23,305 nucleotides of DNA from CAWUJT01 sp963922715 (GTDB taxonomy: Bacteria; Pseudomonadota; Alphaproteobacteria; Rhodobacterales; Rhodobacteraceae), in NCBI GenBank assembly GCA_963922715.1, contig CAWUJT010000024.1, forward strand, positions 1 through 23,305. The letters are read 5' to 3'. Positions within the stretch are counted from its first letter, which is position 1. Each line of letters begins with the position of its first letter. A model generated the notes under the pieces. The model saw only the letters and a list, made by a program, of their open reading frames with translations. It was not told the origin of the DNA and did no database searches. Below, piece by piece: positions 15,749 to 23,305 of this stretch. The position numbers were made by a program, and so were the translations under genes.

Positions 15749-18517
15749 CTATATGATTGAAAGCCGTTTACACCTTGCAATCGCAGCCCCAATCGATTGG
15801 GCGGCTTCTTGTGAATGTCTCTGAACATTCTCAATGGGATCGAATGTTGTTTTTTGATTGAACTTTTCCAAAAGCCGCGGCCAGTCCTCCGACTTTATGC
15901 CGTTGGCAGACACAAGATGTGAGATTTGATTTAATTCATTGAAGTAAAAATATTTTTTCAATAGTTGTTTTGCCAAAGTATCAGGAAGAAGCGGCCCCTC
16001 AACAGCCAACTGCCCCACAATATCTTGTGGCCCTTCCCCGGCAAGCAGAACATGCGCCTGAGCCGCCAATTCGATATCAAGCATCTTACCCGCCCCATGT
16101 TTGAAGCCAAACGCCCCTTGGGGCGTGTCTTGATGCGCCAGGCGGTGGCGCATATCTTCCAGACCGACAAGAATGTTCATGGCGGTCTCAGCACTTTGCC
16201 TCAGAACATTCCGGCGCACAGTTTCCACCTTTACTGAAAGATTGGACGGCCCTGCGATCACACGCCCGCGGACCAGGGCGAGGTGTTCCCAAACCCAGGC
16301 CTCTTGTTTTTGATAGTGTTCAAAGCTTGCAAATGACACAGCCACAGGTCCCTGTCTCCCAGAAGGGCGCAAGCGCATGTCTACCTCATAAAGGCGCCCC
16401 TCCGCTGTCTTAGCAGACAGAGCCGCCAGCAAAGCTTGTGTCAAACGGGCATAATAAAGCCGCGCAGGCAAAGGCTTATCGCCATTTGAGATCGCGTCTT
16501 GTGACACATCATAGACAATGACCAAATCAAGATCTGAACGCGCATGGAGCACCCCTGCGCCAAGGCTTCCCATGCCCATAACAACCGCGCCACTCCTCTC
16601 TAACGTCCCGTGTTTGAGAACAAACGCCTTGTGAACAAGAGGCCACATGGACCTCACAACAGCCTCTGCCAGGCGCGCATAAGCCTGACCCGCTTCTTGC
16701 CCGGAAATCAATCCACGCAGATGCTGCACACCAATCTTAAAGTGCACATCTTTTTGCCAGCGACGGGCAAGATCAAGTGCCACTTCATAATCCGATGTCC
16801 CGCGCAATTGCTGCTGAAGGGCAAAATGTAAAACCTCCACAGACCCCACAGGTTCAAAAAAGTCACCGTCCAGAACAGCGTCAAAAACATGTGCGTTTCT
16901 GCTCAGATAACGGGCAAGTTCTGGCGCGACAGAACATATGTCCGCAATCAAATCGATCAGTGATGGATTTGCCGCGAACAGAGAAAAAAGTTGAACACCG
17001 GCCGGCAAGTTTTTCAAGAAATTTTCAAAGTTTATCATAGCGTCGTCAAATCGTCCCGAAGACGAAAGCGCCGATAGAATTTTCGGTCTTATTTTATCAA
17101 ACAGAATCCGCGCCCGCGCAGTCCGCAAGGCAGGATAGCTGAGCCAATGATCGCTTTGAATGTCCTGAGCAGGTCCATTCTGATTGTGATCATCAGTCGC
17201 AACAGACCTGTACAAAGGCACAACTGCGGCTTCTGTGTCTTTGAAAAGATTTTGTAGTTTCTGCTCAAAAATTTGAACGTCGCTTTCGCCAGACAGATAA
17301 GCAATCCGGCGCAATTCATCTTGTGATTTCGGCAAGATATGAGTTTGCGCATCTTGTACCATTTGCAAACGGTGTTCCACACCGCGCAGAACCCGGTAAT
17401 TTCTGGCAAGTTTGTCCGCTATATCCTGAGAAATCCACTGGGTTTGTGCCAAAATATCCAAGGCCTGTACCGTGCCGCGCACTTGCAACCGCCTGTCACG
17501 CCCCCCCGCGATCAACTGTCGCGTTTGGGCAAAAAACTCAATCTCGCGAATTCCGCCGCGCCCCAGTTTGAGGTTGTGGTCCAAAATCTCAATCGGGCCG
17601 CCCAAGGCACGGCTCTCACGTATTTTTAAGCGCATGTTATGGGCATCTTCGATAGCCGCGAAATCCAAATGTCGCCGATAAACGAATGGTGTCAGCCGGT
17701 CCAGAAACGCCACGCCTGCGGTGATATCTCCCGCAGCAGGTCGGGCTTTGATGTAAGCCGCACGCTCCCATGTGCGACCAAGACTTTCATAATAACGTTC
17801 CGCAGCTTCAAGGGCAACACAGACAGGCGTTACTGCAGGATCTGGGCGCAGCCGCAGATCTGTGCGAAAGACGTAGCCATATTCTGTCTGCTGGCTTAAG
17901 GTTTTTGTGATCAGGCGTGTGGCCCGGATAAACCCCTGCCGCGCTTTGGAAAAAGCTGCGGCCTCAAATCGCGTCTCATCAAACAGACAAATCAAATCTA
18001 TATCAGAGGAATAGTTCAGTTCAAACGCCCCCATTTTGCCCATGGCCAGCACAATAAACCCACAGGCGTCTTCTAAATCTGCCTCCGTTTGCCCTGGAAA
18101 ACTGCCGCGCTTCCATTCGATCTCTATCGCGAAGCGCACCGCACGGCCAAGGGCGGCATCCGCAAGACGGGTGAGCGCGCCGGTCACCTCTTCAAGCGAC
18201 CAGACACCTCCCAGGTCCATAAGTGCGATCCATAATGCGGCCCGTCGTTTGATTTTTCTCAAATGACCAGAAAGATCCGAACACTCTTCTTCAAGTTTTA
18301 CAAGAAGTTCCGTCATCACGTCCTGTGGGCCTTGAAAGAACGCTGGGCGCAACCAATCCGCCTCTGCCTCAATAAGACGCGCAAGGTAAGGGGCGGAGCC
18401 TGCAGCCCCCATAATCAGCGCCTCTGCGTCTTTAATATCAATGCAACAGGCAGCGGTACGGCCCGCGTCGGGATCAAAGGCAACAGGGGCTTGGACCAGA
18501 CGCGAGAGGACAGTCAT
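15749..18517 (-). CDS. glnE: Glutamine synthetase adenylyltransferase/deadenylase GlnE
   Basis: GlnE attaches AMP to glutamine synthetase when nitrogen is plentiful and removes it by phosphorolysis when scarce, under control of PII and glutamine. The 922-residue protein has two nucleotidyltransferase domains. The N-terminal, deadenylating one has GAFELNYSSDIDL (163-175) and KLGRGGIREIEFFAQ (317-331). The C-terminal, adenylating one has GSLGAGVLHARSDLDLV (650-666), again with the paired Asp pattern DxD. ATG at 18517 is preceded by GGAGG at 8 bases; a TTG two codons upstream is less likely. Length is near that of E. coli GlnE. It links functionally to the ntrBC genes earlier in the window. Confidence 0.96.
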   Translation of the reverse strand: MTVLSRLVQAPVAFDPDAGRTAACCIDIKDAEALIMGAAGSAPYLARLIEAEADWLRPAFFQGPQDVMTELLVKLEEECSDLSGHLRKIKRRAALWIALMDLGGVWSLEEVTGALTRLADAALGRAVRFAIEIEWKRGSFPGQTEADLEDACGFIVLAMGKMGAFELNYSSDIDLICLFDETRFEAAAFSKARQGFIRATRLITKTLSQQTEYGYVFRTDLRLRPDPAVTPVCVALEAAERYYESLGRTWERAAYIKARPAAGDITAGVAFLDRLTPFVYRRHLDFAAIEDAHNMRLKIRESRALGGPIEILDHNLKLGRGGIREIEFFAQTRQLIAGGRDRRLQVRGTVQALDILAQTQWISQDIADKLARNYRVLRGVEHRLQMVQDAQTHILPKSQDELRRIAYLSGESDVQIFEQKLQNLFKDTEAAVVPLYRSVATDDHNQNGPAQDIQSDHWLSYPALRTARARILFDKIRPKILSALSSSGRFDDAMINFENFLKNLPAGVQLFSLFAANPSLIDLIADICSVAPELARYLSRNAHVFDAVLDGDFFEPVGSVEVLHFALQQQLRGTSDYEVALDLARRWQKDVHFKIGVQHLRGLISGQEAGQAYARLAEAVVRSMWPLVHKAFVLKHGTLERSGAVVMGMGSLGAGVLHARSDLDLVIVYDVSQDAISNGDKPLPARLYYARLTQALLAALSAKTAEGRLYEVDMRLRPSGRQGPVAVSFASFEHYQKQEAWVWEHLALVRGRVIAGPSNLSVKVETVRRNVLRQSAETAMNILVGLEDMRHRLAHQDTPQGAFGFKHGAGKMLDIELAAQAHVLLAGEGPQDIVGQLAVEGPLLPDTLAKQLLKKYFYFNELNQISHLVSANGIKSEDWPRLLEKFNQKTTFDPIENVQRHSQEAAQSIGAAIARCKRLSII

Positions 18518-18614
18518 TTCCAAAACCTCCGCATAACTTTCGTCACAGATACTTCAAAGATAAACCATTGCAAAACACATGCATTTTCTAAGTGCTCACT
18601 TTTACACATAAAAC

Positions 18615-18628
18615 ACATTGTGCAATGT
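18615..18628. promoter_or_regulatory. 14-bp palindrome between glnE and glk
   Basis: ACATTG (18615-18620), TG, CAATGT (18623-18628) form a perfect inverted repeat in the 240-bp divergent intergenic region 18518-18757. It is about 100 bp ahead of glnE and 130 bp ahead of glk. The rest of this region is AT-rich on the glnE side, and I see no convincing promoter pair. A transcription-factor site is plausible; its owner is unknown. Confidence 0.35.
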
Positions 18629-18757
18629 AATCCTTGGGTATCCATGTAAAGCAAATAGGCCGATAGAGATGAAAACCGCTTTGGATTTGTTGATATTTGA
18701 AACATTGACCCGTGCGTTCCGCACCTCTTGGCGCGGCTTGAAACAGGTGCCCGCACA

Positions 18758-19726
18758 ATGAATACACCATGTTTTCTTGTGGCTGATGTGGGTGGCACCT
18801 ATACCCGAGTGGCCTTTACGTCTGGACAGACCGTGCGAACAAAGACGATCACACGCTATGTAAACGACGCCTATTCCAGCTTAGAGGCATTGCTTGAAAC
18901 ATACCTTCAAACCCATGATTGGCCAGAAATTGAGGCCGCTTGCGTCGATATTGCTGGCCCGGTTGTCGACGACAGTGCCCAACTGACCAATCGGTCTTGG
19001 AACATATCGCGTACAAAGTTATCACAAATTCTCAAAACAGAGCGCATCGTTTTGCTTAACGATTTACAAGCCCAAGGCTATGCCGTTGCAACACTTGGCC
19101 CGAAGAGTATGACCACCCTCTATTCAGGCACACCGCGCGCTGGAAACCGTTTGGTGGTCAATATCGGCACGGGTTTTAACATTGCCCCTGTTTATGACGT
19201 GCAGGGTCAAGTCTTTGTGGCCGCAGCGGAAGCAGGCCATGCCAGCCTGGGCACACAAAATAAAAATCATCTCGACTTGATCGCATTTTTGACGCAGGAT
19301 ACGGGATTTGCCGCTATTGAAGAGGCACTCTCGGCGCGCGGTCTCACAGCTATTTCCGCATGGCACGCGCAAAAAAGAAACGCTCAGCCCCTGACATCAA
19401 TGGAAATCTTCCAAAATCCAAATTCTGAACTGTCCCAAGCAACATTAGATACGTTCGCAACACTTCTGGGGCAGCTGTGCGGTGATTATGCTCTTGAATA
19501 TCTGGCGTTTGCGGGGCTCTTTCTGACAGGTGGCATCGCACGTGCGGTTGCCCCACATTTGGGCAAAAAATTCAGAGAGGCTTTCCTCCAGAAAGGACGG
19601 TTCTCAGATTTTATTGCCACTATACCCATTGTCGTCATTCAGGACGATTTCACAGCCCTCTGGGGCTGTGCATTTTACCTCAATCAACTCTGGCGAAAAA
19701 ATTATGATACAGTAACGCTTTCTTAG
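18758..19726 (+). CDS. glk: Glucokinase (Glk family)
   Basis: Glk phosphorylates glucose with ATP to glucose 6-phosphate, feeding the Entner-Doudoroff or glycolytic route. The 322-residue product carries the phosphate-1 loop VADVGGTYTR (8-17), the catalytic aspartate in LLNDLQA (D102), GTGFNIAP (137-144), the sugar-binding EAGH (158-161) and a late LTGGIA adenosine motif. It fits the bacterial Glk family (PF02685) better than ROK kinases, as no ROK zinc cysteine cluster is seen. ATG at 18758 follows AGGTG by 8 bases; a TTG ten codons upstream is unlikely. It stands alone between divergent glnE and the chemotaxis operon. Confidence 0.9.
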   Translation: MNTPCFLVADVGGTYTRVAFTSGQTVRTKTITRYVNDAYSSLEALLETYLQTHDWPEIEAACVDIAGPVVDDSAQLTNRSWNISRTKLSQILKTERIVLLNDLQAQGYAVATLGPKSMTTLYSGTPRAGNRLVVNIGTGFNIAPVYDVQGQVFVAAAEAGHASLGTQNKNHLDLIAFLTQDTGFAAIEEALSARGLTAISAWHAQKRNAQPLTSMEIFQNPNSELSQATLDTFATLLGQLCGDYALEYLAFAGLFLTGGIARAVAPHLGKKFREAFLQKGRFSDFIATIPIVVIQDDFTALWGCAFYLNQLWRKNYDTVTLS

Positions 19727-19741
19727 CACCCCTTATTTTAT

Positions 19742-19775
19742 CTCCTCACTCGTCACATTACGAGCAGAAGAGGAG
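19742..19775 (+). other. Stem-loop between glk and the chemotaxis operon
   Basis: CTCCTC (19742-19747) pairs with GAGGAG (19770-19775), and inside it CTCGT (19749-19753) pairs with ACGAG (19760-19764) around a 6-base loop, leaving an uneven internal bulge. No T-run follows on either strand, so it is not a classical factor-independent terminator. It may end glk transcription with Rho, or be part of the che leader. Confidence 0.35.
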
Positions 19776-19829
19776 CCCACCTGTGTCTTTCGTAGCTTTT
19801 ACATTTGTCACAGCCACAGGTCGCGTGCA

Positions 19830-20096
19830 ATGAGTGCCGTCATAACGCTTGAACCACGTGTTGATTTACAAGCTGCCGTCGCGCTCAAGGCAGACATTTC
19901 CTCAATGAAAGCCCCTTTGAGTTTGAAGGCTGATAAAGTCAAAATGTTAGGAACGCCTGGTCTACAGGTACTTCTGGCAGCACGGCGTCATTTTTCTGAT
20001 GTGCGTGTCGAAGATCCCTCCCCTGATTTTCTCGATTGCCTGAAGGATTTTGGCGTCGCCTGGGATGATATTGCAGCAAATGAGGCCCCGGAATGA
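19830..20096 (+). CDS. STAS-domain protein of the chemotaxis operon
   Basis: The 88-residue product is a minimal STAS domain, the fold of anti-sigma-factor antagonists and MlaB. The strand-helix signature LGTPGLQVLLAARRHF (40-55) matches the segment that in SpoIIAA-type proteins carries a phosphorylated serine before Gly-Leu. Here the residues before G44 are T42 and P43, so the usual Ser is missing. Small STAS proteins open the che operon in many roseobacters and other proteobacteria; their exact role is uncertain. The ATG follows AGG by 9 bases and the stop overlaps cheY as ATGA. Confidence 0.85.
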   Translation: MSAVITLEPRVDLQAAVALKADISSMKAPLSLKADKVKMLGTPGLQVLLAARRHFSDVRVEDPSPDFLDCLKDFGVAWDDIAANEAPE

Positions 20097-20458
20097 ATGT
20101 ACTTGCCGTCGATGATAGCCGAACAATCCGCGATATGGTGCGCCTAGCCTTGGGGCAAGCCGGTATCGAAGCGACCGTTGCAGAAGATGGTCAACATGGG
20201 CTTGAAGTGCTTGATAGCATGACGCCACCCGATGCAATCATCACCGATATCAACATGCCAAAGATGGATGGGTTTGGGTTTATTGAAGCGGTCCGTGAGC
20301 AAGAGCAATATCGCGGCGTGCCAATTCTTGTGCTTACAACAGAAAGCGCACAAGAAATGAAAACACGTGCCCGCGCGGCGGGTGCAACCGGTTGGATCGT
20401 CAAGCCTTTCGATCCCGTGAAATTGGTCAATGCCCTTAAAATGGTAACGGGACAATGA
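20093..20458 (+). CDS. cheY: Chemotaxis response regulator CheY
   Basis: A single receiver domain of 121 residues with no output domain. It has the acid pocket D7/D8, phospho-acceptor D52 in TDINMPKMDG, T82 of the switch, and K104 followed by P105. W101 takes the aromatic position that is Tyr106 in E. coli CheY. Phosphorylated by CheA, it would bind the flagellar switch or act as a phosphate sink; the sequence cannot tell which. The gene overlaps both its neighbours by 4 bp. Confidence 0.94.
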   Translation: MNVLAVDDSRTIRDMVRLALGQAGIEATVAEDGQHGLEVLDSMTPPDAIITDINMPKMDGFGFIEAVREQEQYRGVPILVLTTESAQEMKTRARAAGATGWIVKPFDPVKLVNALKMVTGQ

Positions 20459-22581
20459 CCATGGACCCAATGGCCGAAATCAAAGCGTCTTTCTTTGTCG
20501 AATGTGCCGAACTCCTGGAAGGTTTGGAGGAGGGCTTGCTGCAGCTTCAAGATGGGGATGAAGACCCCGAAACAGTCAATGCCGTTTTCCGTGCCGTTCA
20601 TTCGATCAAAGGCGGCGCAGGTGCTTTCGGTCTTGAGGCTCTGGTTCATTTCGCGCATAGATTTGAGACCGTTTTGGATGAGGTCCGCGCGGACCGATTG
20701 ACTCTGACACAAGACGCAATTTTACTATTTCTGAAGGCAGCGGATGTTCTATCTGATCACGTGACAGCGGCACGTGAGGAAACTTCTGTGCCCAGCGGCA
20801 AAAGTGATAATACAATCCAAGAACTTGAAGCATTATTGGACATAGATGCCAATGAATCCAATTTACCCGAGGCTGAAGTCGTCGCGGATTTTTCTCCCAT
20901 GATGCTATCGTTGGATCTGCCACAGAACGATGCAATACCCCCAATAGGAACACAGTTCCGTTTCATAACACGCGAAGGCCTTGTAGAAAGTGGCAATGAG
21001 CCGCTGTTTTTAATGCGTGCACTTGCCGAGTTAGCCCCGTTTCAAGCGGAAATTGACACCGCGCGATTGCCTGATTTTGACAACCTTAGTCCATCGAAGA
21101 CATATGTTGATTGGACTTTAAAAAGCAATGAACACGTTGATCAAAGCGATATTGAAGCCGTATTCGAGTTCGCAACCGACCTTTGTGAGATTGTATTTGA
21201 AGAGCAAACACAAATAGACTTTCAAAACAATCCTCAGATTGTTCATCCCCCCCAAACAGAGCACAGAGAGACCGAACAACAAGACCCTCAAATTGTCACG
21301 GACTCTGAAGCAATCGAACCGAGTAAGACAATCACAATAAACGAAGCCACAAAACCAAAAAATTTACCAAAACAGCCTGTGTCAACGGCGACTGTTCGCG
21401 TCGGACTTGATCGCGTTGATCGACTGGTTAACCTGGTTGGTGAGCTTGTTATCAATCAAGCAATGCTCTCGCAATCTCTTTCAGAAATAGGTCTTGTTTC
21501 GAATACATCTGTCGCCAGTGGTCTTGAAGAGTTTCAGCAACTCACTCGGGACATTCAAGACAGTGTGATGGCAATTCGCGCACAACCCGTCAAACCTTTG
21601 TTTCAAAGAATGTCCCGGATTGTGCGCGAAGCGGCCGAAGACACCCAGAAAAAGGTGCGCCTTTATGTTGAAGGCGAAAACACTGAGATTGATAAAACCG
21701 TGATTGAACGCCTTGCGGATCCCCTTACACATATGATCCGCAATGCTGTTGATCATGGGCTTGAAAAACCACAGACACGAAAACAGGTTGGCAAAACTGA
21801 AGAGGGCACTGTGGTTTTGCGGGCCTCTCATCGCTCAGGCCGCGTTGTCATCGAAATCGAAGATGACGGCGCAGGCATCAATCGTCCACGGGTTTTGAAA
21901 ATTGCACAAGACAAGGGGCTGATACCAGAAGACGCCAATCTCTCTGAAACCGAGATTGACAACTTGCTTTTTATGCCGGGTTTTTCAACGGCCAAAGAAA
22001 TATCAAACCTTTCGGGCCGTGGTGTCGGAATGGATGTGGTGAAACGGGCAATCCAGTCTCTTGGCGGGCGCATTTCAATCCAATCGACACCAGGTCAAGG
22101 GTCTGTGTTTTCCATATCTTTGCCACTTACACTCGCGGTTCTGGATGGTATGGTGATTGAGGTTGCCGGACAAACAATGGTTGTACCACTTTCGTCAATT
22201 GTAGAAACGCTGACCCTTGCCGAAGCCGACGTTCAAATCCTCGATCAAGGAACACGCATTGTTCAAATTCGCGGCAGCTTTGTCCCACTTCTCGATTTGG
22301 CCGAGGAATTTGGATATCGTGACGCCGGTGCCTATCCAGAAAATGCTGTTGTGCTGTTCATTCTCGCCGAAGATGGAGAACGTTACGCGCTTGTCGTCGA
22401 CCTGATCCAAGAACAACGTCAAGTTGTGATCAAAGGACTGGCCGAAACCTATGGCCATGTCCCAGGTGTTGCAGCGGCTACCATACTTGGGGATGGTAAG
22501 ATCGCCTTGATCCTCGATACGGCTGATCTCATTGGAAATGCGGGCCATACGGATCAAAATAAACTTTCACTTGCAGGATAA
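20455..22581 (+). CDS. cheA: Chemotaxis histidine kinase CheA
   Basis: CheA is the kinase of the chemoreceptor array and passes phosphate to CheY (and CheB). The 708-residue protein has an Hpt domain (P1) with H49 in AVHSIKGGAGAF. A middle domain of about 165-250 includes NEPLFLMRALAEL, followed by a Gln/Pro/Glu-rich linker (250-310). The dimerisation domain begins RVGLDRVDRLVNLVGELV (315-332). The ATPase domain has the N-box LTHMIRNAVDHGLE (423-436), DDGAGI (470-475) and GRGVGMDVV (521-529). A CheW-like receptor-coupling domain starts around 557. The middle domain lies where the CheY/CheB-binding P2 sits but does not look like the enteric P2. Confidence 0.96.
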   Translation: MTMDPMAEIKASFFVECAELLEGLEEGLLQLQDGDEDPETVNAVFRAVHSIKGGAGAFGLEALVHFAHRFETVLDEVRADRLTLTQDAILLFLKAADVLSDHVTAAREETSVPSGKSDNTIQELEALLDIDANESNLPEAEVVADFSPMMLSLDLPQNDAIPPIGTQFRFITREGLVESGNEPLFLMRALAELAPFQAEIDTARLPDFDNLSPSKTYVDWTLKSNEHVDQSDIEAVFEFATDLCEIVFEEQTQIDFQNNPQIVHPPQTEHRETEQQDPQIVTDSEAIEPSKTITINEATKPKNLPKQPVSTATVRVGLDRVDRLVNLVGELVINQAMLSQSLSEIGLVSNTSVASGLEEFQQLTRDIQDSVMAIRAQPVKPLFQRMSRIVREAAEDTQKKVRLYVEGENTEIDKTVIERLADPLTHMIRNAVDHGLEKPQTRKQVGKTEEGTVVLRASHRSGRVVIEIEDDGAGINRPRVLKIAQDKGLIPEDANLSETEIDNLLFMPGFSTAKEISNLSGRGVGMDVVKRAIQSLGGRISIQSTPGQGSVFSISLPLTLAVLDGMVIEVAGQTMVVPLSSIVETLTLAEADVQILDQGTRIVQIRGSFVPLLDLAEEFGYRDAGAYPENAVVLFILAEDGERYALVVDLIQEQRQVVIKGLAETYGHVPGVAAATILGDGKIALILDTADLIGNAGHTDQNKLSLAG

Positions 22582-22585
22582 TAAA

Positions 22586-23053
22586 ATGACTGATGACAAT
22601 GAAATACACGCCCAGCAGGACCTAGAACTTCTTGCCTTCCGTGTGGCAGAGCAAGAATACTCGGTGAACATTATGACGGTGCGCGAGATCCGTGGTTGGG
22701 CTCCGGCAACACCGCTGCCACATTCGCCCGATTATGTGTGTGGTGTTATAAATCTGCGCGGTGCTGTTTTACCGATTATCGATTTATCCGCACGTTTGGG
22801 CATGAATGCCATAGAGGCAACACAACGAAACGTCATTATCGTCATGCAGCTTGAAGGCCAAACTGTTGGCATTCTTGTTGATGCTGTCTCAGACATTTTG
22901 ACAATCAGTCAATCGGATATCCAACCGCCTCCGGAGATGGCCAAGAATAGAGGGGAAACATTTATCAGCGGGCTGACAATTGTTGGAGACCGTATGATAC
23001 GCATTATCGATTTAACCGGTGTTTTGCCGGATAACGTTAAAGCGGCGGCATGA
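22586..23053 (+). CDS. cheW: Chemotaxis coupling protein CheW
   Basis: CheW is the adaptor linking methyl-accepting receptors to CheA. The 155-residue product is a single CheW domain with LLAFRVAEQEYSVNIMTVRE (14-33), the conserved GVINLRGAVLPIIDL (53-67) and an ending VGDRMIRIIDL typical of the family. ATG at 22586 lies 4 bases after the cheA stop with AGGA 7 bases ahead; the open frame upstream is a cheA shadow. Its stop overlaps cheR by 4 bp. Confidence 0.95.
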   Translation: MTDDNEIHAQQDLELLAFRVAEQEYSVNIMTVREIRGWAPATPLPHSPDYVCGVINLRGAVLPIIDLSARLGMNAIEATQRNVIIVMQLEGQTVGILVDAVSDILTISQSDIQPPPEMAKNRGETFISGLTIVGDRMIRIIDLTGVLPDNVKAAA

Positions 23054-23305
23054 CATATATAACTCAAAAACAGTTTGAGATGTCCGATGACGCCTTCCGG
23101 CGCATCACGCAATTGGCTTATCAAGAGGCCGGTCTACATTTGCCGGAAACAAAAAGAGCTTTCATCTATTCCCGCCTACAAAAGCGCCTCCGCAAGCTGA
23201 AACTGACCAATTTCGAAAGCTATGTGTTGTTGCTGGAAGGCAAGGAGCCAGACAGCAAGAGCGAACGTATTCAGCTTATTTCTGCCCTGACAACAAATGT
23301 CACCC
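23050..23305 (+). CDS. cheR: Chemotaxis receptor methyltransferase CheR, N-terminal part (truncated by window)
   Basis: CheR transfers methyl groups from S-adenosylmethionine to receptor glutamates for adaptation. Only 85 codons are present. They cover the N-terminal helical domain, with AGLHLPETKRAFIYSRLQKR (27-46), LRKLKLTNFESY, and the family motif ALTTNVT just before the edge. This fits CheR closely. The ATG overlaps the cheW stop (ATGA). The SAM-binding domain lies outside the window. Confidence 0.93.
   Translation, partial: MTYITQKQFEMSDDAFRRITQLAYQEAGLHLPETKRAFIYSRLQKRLRKLKLTNFESYVLLLEGKEPDSKSERIQLISALTTNVT

Noticed and set aside
15598..15834. Open extension of lipA upstream, 79 codons, overlapping the glnE 3' end
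   Set aside because: It does not resemble LipA, the preferred ATG at 15597 matches the usual family start and has a usable ribosome-binding site, and part of the extension overlaps glnE coding sequence.
1..23305. Mobile element, CRISPR array, tRNA or defence system
   Set aside because: I saw no transposase or integrase frame, no regularly spaced direct repeats, no tRNA-like cloverleaf with CCA end, and no toxin-antitoxin pair; the RatA-like label alone is not evidence for one.

Overview
The window looks like a chromosomal segment of an alphaproteobacterium of the Rhodobacteraceae/Roseobacter type. The main reasons are the gene order dusB(nifR3)-ntrB-ntrC-ntrY-ntrX-trkA-trkH-hfq, which is characteristic of Rhodobacter relatives, an NtrC that lacks the sigma54-contacting GAFTGA loop, a fused IspDF, and very short Hfq and LipA proteins of the alphaproteobacterial kind. 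Base composition looks moderate (near 50% GC by eye), with one clearly AT-richer gene. I cannot name the species. I saw no tRNA, rRNA, CRISPR array, insertion sequence or phage gene, and no gene-free stretch exceeds about 240 bases.

Region 1 (1-10488, minus strand) is one long, tightly packed run read from right to left: dusB, ntrB, ntrC, ntrY, ntrX, trkA, trkH, hfq and the probable start of hflX. Several joints are 4-bp stop/start overlaps (dusB/ntrB, ntrY/ntrX) or gaps of 8 bases (ntrB/ntrC, trkA/trkH). The larger breaks are at ntrC/ntrY (63 bp, with a strong inverted repeat), ntrX/trkA (66 bp) and trkH/hfq (139 bp). It holds two nitrogen-type two-component systems, a K+ uptake system and the RNA chaperone Hfq.

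Region 2 (10525-13376) starts at a divergent intergenic region with overlapping candidate promoters. On the plus strand, ispDF, pgpA and a cinA-type gene overlap one another. They run into the convergent Coq10/RatA-type gene, with only 5 bases between the two stop codons.

Region 3 (13377-18517) holds hpt (plus), an unrecognised AT-rich four-helix membrane protein (minus), lipA (minus) and glnE (minus). GlnE modifies glutamine synthetase, so it belongs functionally with NtrBC.

Region 4 (18518-23305, plus strand) holds a glucokinase and then a chemotaxis operon: a small STAS protein, cheY, cheA, cheW and the first 85 codons of cheR, cut by the window edge. These genes are translationally coupled or nearly so. 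No receptor, cheB or cheD gene is visible.

Nearly everything belongs to well-known families, and I found no clear evidence of a wholly new system. The items most worth a second look are the paired GAFTGA-less regulators NtrC and NtrX, the inverted repeat ahead of ntrYX that resembles an NtrX site, the overlapping divergent dusB/ispDF promoters, the orphan membrane protein between hpt and lipA, and the structured leader of the chemotaxis operon.
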